Positions 6,679 through 13,722 of a stretch of 13,735 nt of DNA are shown here, piece after piece. The first letter of the stretch is position 1. Every line of letters starts with the position of its first letter. The position numbers and the translations under genes are program-made. This stretch comes from Anaerorudis sp964444915 (lineage in GTDB: Bacteria; Bacteroidota; Bacteroidia; Bacteroidales; Dysgonomonadaceae): assembly GCA_964444915.1 (NCBI GenBank), contig CAYUIY010000055.1:1-13735 (forward strand). The letters are read 5' to 3'. The notes under the pieces were generated by a model, which was given only the letters and a program-made list of their open reading frames with translations, was not told where the DNA came from and searched no databases.

Positions 6679-7101
6679 ATGGAAAAGACCGAACTTTATA
6701 TTCCCTTTACAAAAAAAATAGCCGAAGCCGCCGGGTTGGCTAAGGAAGTGGGCAATGAGCGCTACTTTCGCTGTTTGCGCGTGAAAGGCTTTTTCCCGCC
6801 CGAAGATGATATTGAAAGATATGCAGAAAAGCTGTGCAAGCTACTTTTAAATAAACACGAAGAAGCGCTACTTTATACCGAAAGGGGGCTGCGACAAAAG
6901 CTTAACGTCCCCGAAGCTGAAGAAGTCATAGAAAATATGAAATCCGCCTGGGAAGAAGACGCCCCCAACATGTATGCGATCATAAGCAGGCGGGACAACG
7001 AACGTGTCGTCTTAATGGGTTATGAAAATTACATAGAAGCTGTAATAGCTAAAAAAGACGACATCAAAAGGGTGAGCACCCTTGAAGAAATCGAAAGATG
7101 A
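6679..7101 (+). CDS. Hypothetical 140-residue protein with a possible Phd/YefM-like C-terminal part
   Basis: ATG 6679 follows AAGGAAAGGA by 8 bases. The acidic, soluble protein has no membrane segment. Residues 1-75 are helix-rich (DDIERYAEKLCKLLLNKHEE) and unrecognised. Residues 79-124 (PEAEEVIENMKSAWEEDAP, then NMYAIISRRDNERVVLMGYENYIEAV) follow the outline of Phd/YefM antitoxins: helix, strand with the xxIxRRxxxxVVLM pattern, then YExY. This is a by-eye resemblance of low certainty. The 40-residue frame that follows, overlapping by 20 bases, looks like the C-terminal tail of such antitoxins. The two could therefore be one gene split by a +1 frameshift, or a coupled pair. No toxin gene such as RelE or Doc is seen next to them, though the assembly gap begins just downstream. 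Confidence 0.75.
   Translation: MEKTELYIPFTKKIAEAAGLAKEVGNERYFRCLRVKGFFPPEDDIERYAEKLCKLLLNKHEEALLYTERGLRQKLNVPEAEEVIENMKSAWEEDAPNMYAIISRRDNERVVLMGYENYIEAVIAKKDDIKRVSTLEEIER
7070..7081. promoter_or_regulatory. Inverted repeat covering the ribosome binding site of the 40-residue ORF
   Basis: GGGTGAGCACCC is self-complementary and can form a GGGT/ACCC stem with a 4-base loop. Its left arm contains the GGGTG that would be the Shine-Dalgarno of the TTG start at 7082, right after the right arm. A hairpin would hide the site unless translation of the upstream frame opens it. Confidence 0.35.
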
Positions 7102-7204
7102 AGAAAAATTAAGTACTGAAGATTTAGAAGCTATACGACGCGGCTTGGAAGATATAAAAAACGGCAGATACATAACGCTTGAAGAATATGTATCCACATT
7201 GTAG
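7082..7204 (+). CDS. 40-residue antitoxin-tail-like ORF (or frameshifted 3' part of the 6679 gene)
   Basis: A short frame from TTG 7082 to TAG 7202-7204. The product contains KLSTEDLEAIRRGLEDIKNG followed by RYITLEEYVSTL. This is the pattern seen at the C-terminus of many RelB-, StbD- and Phd-type antitoxins, where a helix and an xxGRxxTLEE turn wrap the toxin. GGGTG lies 7 bases before the TTG. The frame overlaps the preceding gene by 20 bases in the +1 register. Possible readings are a coupled small gene, a decayed or frameshifted antitoxin, or a sequencing error near the contig end. I favour a real coding stretch but not a settled gene structure. Confidence 0.45.
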   Translation: MKKSKDEEKLSTEDLEAIRRGLEDIKNGRYITLEEYVSTL

Positions 7205-7209
7205 CTACA
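7196..7209. repeat. 14-base sequence repeated on the other side of the gap (left copy)
   Basis: ACATTGTAGCTACA lies directly before the N run and is repeated exactly at 7310-7323, directly after it. Its last 10 bases, TGTAGCTACA, form a perfect palindrome. The stop codon of the 40-residue ORF lies inside it. Confidence 0.9.
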
Positions 7210-7309
7210 NNNNNNNNNNNNNNNNNNNNNNNNNNNNNNNNNNNNNNNNNNNNNNNNNNNNNNNNNNNNNNNNNNNNNNNNNNNNNNNNNNNNNNNNNNN
7301 NNNNNNNNN
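7210..7309. other. Scaffold gap (100 N)
   Basis: Exactly 100 N, the conventional length for a gap of unknown size. Because the same 14-mer ends one contig and starts the next, the contigs may simply overlap. Joined at the 14-mer, the sequence would run straight from the 40-residue ORF stop into a short AT-rich stretch before the leftward array. The remaining unassigned bases (7324-7373) hold a T-rich run and no convincing hairpin terminator on either strand. Confidence 0.95.
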
Positions 7310-7323
7310 ACATTGTAGCTACA
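7310..7323. repeat. 14-base sequence repeated on the other side of the gap (right copy)
   Basis: Exact copy of the 14-mer at 7196-7209, directly abutting the end of the N run. Confidence 0.9.
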
Positions 7324-7373
7324 GTTATTTTATTTTTTGTACGTAATGATCACTTTTTAGGAAGGGCTAATTA

Positions 7374-8723
7374 TTATCGTATTATTTCCATCCAATCGTC
7401 GTTATCAAAAGGTTTTATGGCGTCATCCAAAATCATATCCTTTAAAATGTTGTTTTTGATGATATCGACGACCCTTTCAAAACTAGTGGTCATTTTTTCT
7501 ATTTTTTCGTCAGGAATATTAAGTATGGGTTTTGCCTTTTCATAAGTTTTTTCATCGAAAAGAAGGTAACATTTCCCATCCTGCATAATTGCCCCAAAGG
7601 GAATTATGTCGTATTTTTTAAGATATTCTAACTTAACGAACATCCCACGGTACTTTCCATCTTCGTTTTCGAAATAAGGCAGCCTTTCTAATTTCTTTCC
7701 TGCGATATCGATCCACTTATAAGAACATTGACTGGGGTCTTCGAACTTAATGTAGCGATCTATATCTAAACCCGCCCGTTTCATGCACCCCCACCTGTAG
7801 GAAGCGACTTCCGTTCTGAACGGTGCTGGGTAAGGCGGCGGGGCAAAGATATTTTGAACGCAAAAAGAATCAAGAAAGAAGCAGTTATATTCAGGTTCAG
7901 CATCGAAGAAAATCATTTTGTCGCATTCAGTAGGTAGCAGCTTTAGGCTTTCGCCGATATAATATCTAGCTTTACCGATATCTAAATTAGGATTTGTGGG
8001 CAAAGTATACAAGAAATTCCCGGTCTTGCCCGCTTTGACTTTTTCGAATACGTTTTTATACCACTTCTCAAGGGCGACAAAAAGTTCATATAAATTAGCG
8101 CGAATAGCGCAATTTACAACACAAGCATATTTAACCAGCATATATATCAAATCGGCTTCTTCTTCTGTGACATCGCCTTGTCGTTTTAGTTTTTTCGTCA
8201 TCCGTGACAAAAAGTCGACGTCTTTTTTCTTTTTAACTTTCGACCTTTCTTCTAAGCCATATCTGGAAAAAAGATATCGCAAGCGCACTTCAATATCGCC
8301 AGTTAAAATCCCGCCAGAAAAGTTTTCAGGGACTTTAGCTTCGCCCAAAAAGTCTGTTATCCTTCTTAATACCGCTTCAACGTTTCTTTCAAAACGGACT
8401 CCCATGTCTAAATTTTCGTTTGCAGGAACAGTTGACAAAAAGTTTCCTTTCTTGCCAGCTTTTATGTATTTTTCGACAGTTTCATACCAATTCAGGAAGC
8501 CTTCGGAAATTTCATCACAGGGAAGATGTTTAATAGGAAAGTTTCTTAGTATGTCCCGATATTTTTCATATTGCGAAGAATTGAAGACGAAGTTATAAGA
8601 TGTGTAGCTCATCTTGTATATCCTTCTAAATATGTATAACCAATCCGCTTCGTCTTCAGTGATGTCCCCTTCCTTTTTCAGCTTTTCGGTCAGCATTTTT
8701 AGTTTTTCTAGTTCTTTTTTCAT
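7374..8723 (-). CDS. Array paralog 1: enlarged promoter-distal member with a duplicated N-terminal module
   Basis: A 449-residue protein, the last and longest of the array. ATG 8723-8721 overlaps the stop of the upstream paralog (ATGA); the frame also extends 7 codons upstream. It contains two copies of the family's N-terminal module. Copy one is near residues 8-108, with LKKEGDITEDEADWLY, WYETVEKYIKAGKKGNF and ANENLDMG. Copy two is near 171-250, with LKRQGDVTEEEADLIY, WYKNVFEKVKAGKTGNF and TNPNLDIG. The central part keeps KRAGL (315-319) but not the YYYP that follows it elsewhere. The C-terminal segment LKKYDIIPFGAIMQDGKCYLLFDEKTYEKAKPIL aligns with the I-P-C region, with the cysteine replaced by Phe376. 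The tail DDWMEIIR resembles the common ending. No signal peptide or membrane helix is seen. Function is unknown. Confidence 0.85.
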   Translation of the reverse strand: MKKELEKLKMLTEKLKKEGDITEDEADWLYIFRRIYKMSYTSYNFVFNSSQYEKYRDILRNFPIKHLPCDEISEGFLNWYETVEKYIKAGKKGNFLSTVPANENLDMGVRFERNVEAVLRRITDFLGEAKVPENFSGGILTGDIEVRLRYLFSRYGLEERSKVKKKKDVDFLSRMTKKLKRQGDVTEEEADLIYMLVKYACVVNCAIRANLYELFVALEKWYKNVFEKVKAGKTGNFLYTLPTNPNLDIGKARYYIGESLKLLPTECDKMIFFDAEPEYNCFFLDSFCVQNIFAPPPYPAPFRTEVASYRWGCMKRAGLDIDRYIKFEDPSQCSYKWIDIAGKKLERLPYFENEDGKYRGMFVKLEYLKKYDIIPFGAIMQDGKCYLLFDEKTYEKAKPILNIPDEKIEKMTTSFERVVDIIKNNILKDMILDDAIKPFDNDDWMEIIR

Positions 8724-9742
8724 CGTATTTCTTCTAACCACCATTCTTCATTTTCCACAGTGTTTTGTGCAGACTTCCATTGTATTCTCATCTTTACCAT
8801 TTGTTCGAAATATTCTGTACATGCCTTCATAAATTTTGTAGTGGGAAAATTTTCGACAATTTGGTCTTTTAATATTTTTTGCGCAGTTTTTTCGCTAATG
8901 ATGTTGTTTTGTACGGTCTTTTCTATCACATTATCCATAGGGATGTTCCAAGCTTCTTTTATAAAAGGCGCTTTGTCTTTTTCCACGAAAATAGCCGCTT
9001 TCGGAAAACAACTGCTTGAAACAGCTATACAGGAAATGTTATCACGGCGCATTAAAGACCCTATAATAAATCTTTTTAATTCTATTCTATCAAAATCATA
9101 TGGACCTTGTGGTACTTCTGCGCCTGCTATCACATAAAAAAATCCATTTATAAAAGAACTCGCTATATGACCATGTGGCACTGGGACTGGACAGCAAGAT
9201 AGATTATCCATATTCTTCATAAACTGCGAAATAGTAAGAATCCCCTTTTCTGTTTTAACGGGATAGTAAAACATTCCTGCACGCATGCAAGTTGTTTCAT
9301 AATACCTAAAACGGGGGGCAAGTGCATATGAAGTATAGGCGGGTAAATTCTTTGAAAAAAACAATGAAGAAAAAGATGCATGGGTCTTTTCGTCGGTCGT
9401 TATGACGTTATAGGAATCTTCGGGTTTCCCGCGTTCCCTTAAAGCCTTCCGGGCGGGAAGTAAAAGTTTATTAAAGAATTTTTTATCATAGTCAAGATAT
9501 ATAGTGAAGATAAAATTTCCCCTTTTCCCCTTCCTGATCTTTTCACCCACAGCTTCATACCATTCTGTTAAGCTTTCTATCAACGCGCCATCAAAGTAAG
9601 AAGAATTGGGATTAAGAATTGTTTTTCTTGAATTTTTTGAAAATAGGGAAAATATTTGATCAGCTTCCTTTAATGAAATATCATCTTCCCTTTCAAGTTT
9701 CTGTATAAGTTGGTGTATCGTGGTTGCATCTGGGTGTTTCAT
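8720..9742 (-). CDS. Array paralog 2
   Basis: A 340-residue protein. ATG 9742-9740 follows GGGGG by a short A-rich spacer and is 12 bases after the previous stop. The opening MKHPD is shared with paralog 3. The N-terminal module has EREDDISLKEADQIFSL, W61-Y62 and RGNFIFT around 74-80. The middle has CMRAGMFYYPVKTEKG (152-167) and LTISQFM. The C-terminal part has NISC (C238), a strand IFVEKDKAPF, then NIPM and a helix ending NNIISEKTAQKIL. It ends EEWWLEEIR. It carries two Cys around 183-184 and a Pro-rich PVPVPHG that siblings lack. It appears soluble. I recognise no catalytic motif or known family. Confidence 0.85.
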   Translation of the reverse strand: MKHPDATTIHQLIQKLEREDDISLKEADQIFSLFSKNSRKTILNPNSSYFDGALIESLTEWYEAVGEKIRKGKRGNFIFTIYLDYDKKFFNKLLLPARKALRERGKPEDSYNVITTDEKTHASFSSLFFSKNLPAYTSYALAPRFRYYETTCMRAGMFYYPVKTEKGILTISQFMKNMDNLSCCPVPVPHGHIASSFINGFFYVIAGAEVPQGPYDFDRIELKRFIIGSLMRRDNISCIAVSSSCFPKAAIFVEKDKAPFIKEAWNIPMDNVIEKTVQNNIISEKTAQKILKDQIVENFPTTKFMKACTEYFEQMVKMRIQWKSAQNTVENEEWWLEEIR

Positions 9743-9771
9743 TTTTTTATCCCCCTATCTTGTTTCTTCTA
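9728..9771. repeat. Gene-junction direct repeat, copy between paralogs 3 and 2
   Basis: This stretch holds the end of paralog 3, the ribosome binding site and the first codons of paralog 2. It matches 10751-10792 closely. The first 15 bases (9728-9742, ATCTGGGTGTTTCAT) are identical, as are TTATCCCCCT and GTTTCTTCTA further on. Similarity continues at lower level into the coding region to the right. Confidence 0.8.
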
Positions 9772-10765
9772 ACCAGTCGATTTCTTCTTCTATAGTTTTT
9801 CGGGTACCTTCCCATTGTATTTTTCTTTTGGCCACTTCATTAAGATACTGCGTACTTATCTTTGTAAATTCTATGATTGGGAAGTCATATCCAGGTTTGC
9901 CATTTAATAGACTTTGGGCTTCTTTTTTATTAATAATATTTTCGCGCAAAGCATTTTGCACCAATTCTTCAATGGGGATATTCCACACTTTTTGCACAAA
10001 AGGGGCTTTTTCTTTTTCTATAAATATAATAGATTTACCACAAAAGACAGTAGGTTTACCGTCGTAAACTTCGATGGCCGCTACACAGGAGATGTCGTTA
10101 TATCTTATAAGGTCGCTCATGATAAAACAGCTTATTTCTTCTTCGTTGATGTCCCATAAATTTTGTGTAATTTTTCGTGCCTTTGCGGCTATTTCAAAAA
10201 AAGCTTTGGTAAATGAATAAGCCCCCCATGCAGGCGGGATTTCGATAGTAAAGGGTATAAATTCTTCCAAAAGTTGTAAAGTGGTATAATTGCCTTCTTC
10301 AGTTTTAAGCGGATAATAAAGCATTCCCGCCAGATAATTTCTCATTTCATAGTAGTTTCCTAAATCGTAACTATTCTTGAAGAAAAATTCTTTAAAAGAA
10401 AGTTTAGAATACGTTTTTTCGTCGATCATTATAACATTGCATAGGTCTTTAAAGTCCCCTTTTTCTAATAAGGCCCTTCTTGCTGGATAAAGAAAGTCGC
10501 TGTATATAATGTTTTTAAGATATACCGTAAAGACAAAATTACCCCTTTCACCATTTCTGATCTTTTGAGCCACTACTTCGTACCATTCTTCCAAGGCGTG
10601 TATCAGTCTAGCGTCAAACTTAGAAGAATTAATATTGAGCTTTGTATTCAGTGAATTTTCCGAAAATAAGGAATATATCCAATCAGCTTCTTTTAGTGTT
10701 ATGTCTCCTTCCTTTTTTAGTTTCCACGTAAGTTGACATATTGCGTTCATATCTGGGTGTTTCAT
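9755..10765 (-). CDS. Array paralog 3
   Basis: A 336-residue protein. ATG 10765-10763 sits 6 bases after AAGGGGGA and 11 bases after the previous stop. The frame is open 24 codons further up, but those codons overlap paralog 4 and break the sibling alignment. Signatures are KKEGDITLKEADWIYSLFS (17-35), W61-Y62 and RGNFVFT (74-80). ALLEKGDFKDLCNVIMIDEK follows around 98-117, then AGMLYYPLKTEEGNYT. The arginine before AGM is Leu145 here. Later come NDISCVAA (C227) and IIFIEKEKAPFVQKVWNIPIEELVQNAL, with an extra ten or so residues (DGKPTVFCGKS) before the strand. It ends IDWLEETR. The first codons match paralog 2 and the last match paralog 4 almost exactly. Confidence 0.85.
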   Translation of the reverse strand: MKHPDMNAICQLTWKLKKEGDITLKEADWIYSLFSENSLNTKLNINSSKFDARLIHALEEWYEVVAQKIRNGERGNFVFTVYLKNIIYSDFLYPARRALLEKGDFKDLCNVIMIDEKTYSKLSFKEFFFKNSYDLGNYYEMRNYLAGMLYYPLKTEEGNYTTLQLLEEFIPFTIEIPPAWGAYSFTKAFFEIAAKARKITQNLWDINEEEISCFIMSDLIRYNDISCVAAIEVYDGKPTVFCGKSIIFIEKEKAPFVQKVWNIPIEELVQNALRENIINKKEAQSLLNGKPGYDFPIIEFTKISTQYLNEVAKRKIQWEGTRKTIEEEIDWLEETR

Positions 10766-10792
10766 ATTTATCCCCCTTACCGTGTTTCTTCT
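10751..10792. repeat. Gene-junction direct repeat, copy between paralogs 4 and 3
   Basis: Counterpart of 9728-9771, about 1023 bases away. It covers the 3' end of paralog 4, the GGGGGA ribosome binding site and the MKHPD start of paralog 3. A two-base length difference lies in the T/A run next to the ATG. Confidence 0.8.
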
Positions 10793-11772
10793 AGCCATAT
10801 GTCTTCTTCTTCGATAGCCTTTTGTGTAGCTTCCCATTCCATCTTTCTTCCAACAACTTCGTCGATATATCTTACGCTTTCTTCCACGAATTCAAAGGGA
10901 ATGCGGGCATTTATGTCGTCAAAGAATAATGCATCAACCATTTTTTTGTTGATAATGTTTTTTTGTAAGGCGTTTTCCAATAATTCTTCAAATTCTATGG
11001 GTGTTTCCAAAACTTTCTTTACAAGGGGTGCATTTTCCCTTTCCACGAAGATAAATGTCTTTTTCCGTAAATTGCTGACGGCTGCTACGCAGGGGATATC
11101 TTTACTATTCATGTAGAAGCCCAAGATGTAATATTTTGCTTCCCTTATCCTTAGGGTCCAAAGTTCCCGCAATTTTCTGCTTATTGAAGCCGTCCTTAGA
11201 AATGTTTGTGCTACATCAAAAGCCGTCGTGTTGCTTGGAATTGAAATCGCAAAGGGTGCAAGTTTTTCCATGAACTGGGAAACAGTATATACGCCCGACT
11301 TAGTCCTTATCGGGTAGTAATACATGCCCGCACGAAAGCTTGTTAATTTGTAAAAGTCCAACTCGTCTGGTCTTCTTTCGTTTATCTTGTCTAAATGTTG
11401 GAAAGGAAACAAAAAACCCAACTTTTTATCTATCATCACGTAGTTACAAAGGTCTTCAAAACTACCATATTTTTTTAAAGCTTCCCGCGCTGGGCGAGTG
11501 TATTCATCATGGAATTTTTGGAAAAGGCTAATGGTAAAAACGAAATTCCCACGATTGCCATTTTCGATCTTTTCTGCTACAGCTTTATACCAGCATTCTA
11601 AAGCCTGTACCAATTCAGGGTTGTAGTCAAAAGAATAGGGGTAAAGTATTGTTTCTAACGTTTCTTGGGAATATAGCGAATATATCCCGTCAGCTTCTTC
11701 GATGGATATGTCGCCCTGTTTTTCTAACTTCCATGTAAGTTGCTGTATTATAAATGCATCAGCATAATTCAT
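10777..11772 (-). CDS. Array paralog 4
   Basis: A 331-residue protein counted from ATG 11772-11770. An in-frame GTG at 11781 overlaps the previous stop (GTGA) and would add three residues. I prefer the ATG because AGGTGA lies 5 bases before it. This choice also puts the family marks at the same residue numbers as in paralogs 2 and 3 (W61-Y62, GNF 75-77). Other signatures are EKQGDISIEEADGIYSL, RPAREALKKYGSFEDLCNYV, FRAGMYYYPIRTKSGVYTVS (R147), DIPCVAA (C228), FIFVERENAPLVKKVLETPI and IWLEETR at the end. A segment near residues 188-210 (AQTFLRTASISRKLRELWTLR) is more basic than in siblings. Function is unknown. Confidence 0.85.
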   Translation of the reverse strand: MNYADAFIIQQLTWKLEKQGDISIEEADGIYSLYSQETLETILYPYSFDYNPELVQALECWYKAVAEKIENGNRGNFVFTISLFQKFHDEYTRPAREALKKYGSFEDLCNYVMIDKKLGFLFPFQHLDKINERRPDELDFYKLTSFRAGMYYYPIRTKSGVYTVSQFMEKLAPFAISIPSNTTAFDVAQTFLRTASISRKLRELWTLRIREAKYYILGFYMNSKDIPCVAAVSNLRKKTFIFVERENAPLVKKVLETPIEFEELLENALQKNIINKKMVDALFFDDINARIPFEFVEESVRYIDEVVGRKMEWEATQKAIEEEDIWLEETR

Positions 11773-11777
11773 TTGCT

Positions 11778-12725
11778 TCACCTAATTTCTTCTACCCATT
11801 CGGTTTCTTCTTCCACCATATCTCGCATCATCTTTATCCTTGCTTCATTTGTTTCATCAAGGTATTCAAAACTTGCTTCCGCAAATTTATCAAAAGGGAA
11901 ATCTGGGGCAAGTCCATCGATCAACAGTACTTTTGCCGCTTTTTCGTCGATGACGTTTTTGTTTAAAGCGTTTCTTACCAACTTTTCAAAGGGAACTTCC
12001 ATTACCCTTTTAACGGCGATGATGTTTTCTTCTTCTATAAAAAGGATGGACTTCTTGTTATATAGGGCAGATGCAACCATGCAAGGGATATTTTTTCGTT
12101 TCATAAAGTCAGCTAAAATGCAGTATTTAATTTCCCTGATATTCCTGAAAGAATATAAGCTGAGCGTCTTGTCTTCGTAAATTCCAGCCGCTATTTCAAA
12201 AAATTTCTTAGATGACACGCCTGCGTCTATGCCAGAAAAAATAGGGACAGAATAAAACCTTTTCATGAATTGCGAAATAGTACAAGTGTCTGTGTTGGTC
12301 TGAAATGGGTAATAATATATCCCCGCCCGGGAACTATCCATTTCATAATAAATTTCTACATTTTTAAAAAGTGGATTTTTTCCTGCTTCCACAAAAAGAT
12401 GCTTAAAGGGGATTAGGGAATATAGCCTTTTATCTACACATATGGAATCACATAAATCTTCAAAATTTCCGTATTTTTTTATAGCCTTTTGCGCTGGTTC
12501 CATAAATTCTAAGTATCGATGAATATCTATAGTAAAGATAAAGTTTCCCCGCAAGCCTTTCCTTATCTTTTCAGCGACCACTTCATACCATTCTTCCATG
12601 GCACTTTTTAGCTCGGGGGACTTCGTCTTTTCTGGGGGATATATTAAGTCGGCTTCTTCTATCGTTATATCCCCTTGGGTCTTAAATTTTTGCGTAAGCT
12701 GTTTTATTTTATCTTCATCGATCAT
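11778..12725 (-). CDS. Array paralog 5
   Basis: A 315-residue protein. ATG 12725-12723 follows GGGG by about 10 bases and lies 31 bases after the stop of paralog 6, the widest spacing in the array. The frame is open 27 codons upstream but those overlap paralog 6. It has the shortest linker between the first and second motifs: KTQGDITIEEADLIY (15-29), then W46-Y47 and RGNFIFT (59-65). Then AIKKYGNFEDLCDSI, SSRAGIYYYP (131-140), FFEIAAG, NIREIKYCILADFMKRKNIP with C215, FIEEENIIAVKRVMEVP, and the end EWVEEIR. It is most like paralog 6: in the 33 residues from QKAIKK to KHLF, 21 are identical. It appears soluble and has no recognised enzyme motif. Confidence 0.85.
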   Translation of the reverse strand: MIDEDKIKQLTQKFKTQGDITIEEADLIYPPEKTKSPELKSAMEEWYEVVAEKIRKGLRGNFIFTIDIHRYLEFMEPAQKAIKKYGNFEDLCDSICVDKRLYSLIPFKHLFVEAGKNPLFKNVEIYYEMDSSRAGIYYYPFQTNTDTCTISQFMKRFYSVPIFSGIDAGVSSKKFFEIAAGIYEDKTLSLYSFRNIREIKYCILADFMKRKNIPCMVASALYNKKSILFIEEENIIAVKRVMEVPFEKLVRNALNKNVIDEKAAKVLLIDGLAPDFPFDKFAEASFEYLDETNEARIKMMRDMVEEETEWVEEIR

Positions 12726-12756
12726 TGTAGTTTTCCCCGCTTTCGTGCATGCGTTT

Positions 12757-13722
12757 TTATCGTATTTCTTCTGGTAATTCGAATTCTTCAGCCATATCTT
12801 GTGCAATCCTTATTTTTGTTTCGCTTGTTTCATCAAGGTATTCAACGCTTGTCTTTATAAACTTATCCAATGAAAAACGCAGGACGGGGTCGCCAGCCAA
12901 TAATGCTTTTGCTGTTTGTTTGTCGATAATTCTTTTATCTAAGGCATTATCTACCAGCCTTTCAAGGGGCGTTTCAAGTATTTTTTTAACAACAAAGGAA
13001 TCTTCTTTTTCCACAAAAAGAAAGGAGCTTCTATCGTAAAAAGCGGAAGCAACTATACAGGGGACGTCTTTTAGTCTCATAAATTCAGCCAAAACGTAAT
13101 ATTTGATTTCCCTAACGTTCCTTAAAATGGAAGTGGTCAATACATCGCGGCCCCCTGCGGTTATTTCAAAAAACATTAAAGACGACGAACCTACGTGCAT
13201 ACCTGAAAACGTGGGAAGGGAACAAAAATCTTTCAAGAATTGGGATATGGTATAAGTTCCTGTTTCGGTCTTGATTGGGTAGTAATACATTCCCGCCCTA
13301 GTGTTTTCCATTTCAAAATAAGCCCCTTGAAGACGCGGGTTCATTTCTACTTTGGTAAATAAATTTTTAAAAGGAACCAAAGAATATAATTTTTCGTTTA
13401 TCATTATGGTATCGCACAAGTCTTGGAAGTCCCCATGTTTTTTAATAGCCCTTTGCGCCGGATACATAAATTCAAAACTTGTACTAAGGTCTATTGTAAA
13501 AACAAAATTTCCCCGCTGGCCGTCTTCGATCTTTTCTGCCACAACTTCGTACCAATCTTTTGCAGCATTTATCAATTTGGCACTGGAAGATTTTATTTCT
13601 TGTTTTGAAAAATATATTTCATCTGCTTCTTCGGTCGTTATGTCATTTTCTTTTTTTAGTTTGCGCATTAGTTGTTTTATTCTATCGGCGTTAATTGCCC
13701 CGCTTCCGCTTTTATAAATCAT
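12757..13722 (-). CDS. Array paralog 6
   Basis: A 321-residue protein. ATG 13722-13720 overlaps the TGA of a further upstream gene (ATGA) and is preceded by GGTGG at a 7-base distance. Motifs are KKENDITTEEADEIYFS (23-39), W57-Y58, RGNFVFTID (70-78), AIKKHGDFQDLCDTIM, TRAGMYYYPIKTETGTYTIS (141-160), NVREIKYYVLAEFMRLKDVP with C222, FLFVEKED, VKKILETPLERLVDNAL and the tail ELPEEIR. The tail has Leu-Pro where most siblings have Trp-Leu or Trp-Val. No signal peptide or transmembrane helix is seen. The cytoplasm is the likely location. Confidence 0.85.
   Translation of the reverse strand: MIYKSGSGAINADRIKQLMRKLKKENDITTEEADEIYFSKQEIKSSSAKLINAAKDWYEVVAEKIEDGQRGNFVFTIDLSTSFEFMYPAQRAIKKHGDFQDLCDTIMINEKLYSLVPFKNLFTKVEMNPRLQGAYFEMENTRAGMYYYPIKTETGTYTISQFLKDFCSLPTFSGMHVGSSSLMFFEITAGGRDVLTTSILRNVREIKYYVLAEFMRLKDVPCIVASAFYDRSSFLFVEKEDSFVVKKILETPLERLVDNALDKRIIDKQTAKALLAGDPVLRFSLDKFIKTSVEYLDETSETKIRIAQDMAEEFELPEEIR

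Noticed and set aside
7196..7323. 14-mer pair as attachment sites or a target-site duplication around a missing insertion
   Set aside because: Possible in principle, but both copies touch the N run exactly and the gap is the default 100 bases. An assembly overlap explains this more simply.
7314..7373. Possible rho-independent terminator for the array or the convergent genes
   Set aside because: There are T/A runs and the palindrome TGTAGCTACA, but no GC-rich stem with a loop followed directly by a U tract on either strand.
7996..8598. 200-residue plus-strand frame opposite array paralog 1
   Set aside because: Shadow of the paralog coding frame, whose duplicated module is conserved on the other strand. 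Similar shadow frames lie opposite the other paralogs, as expected from shared composition.
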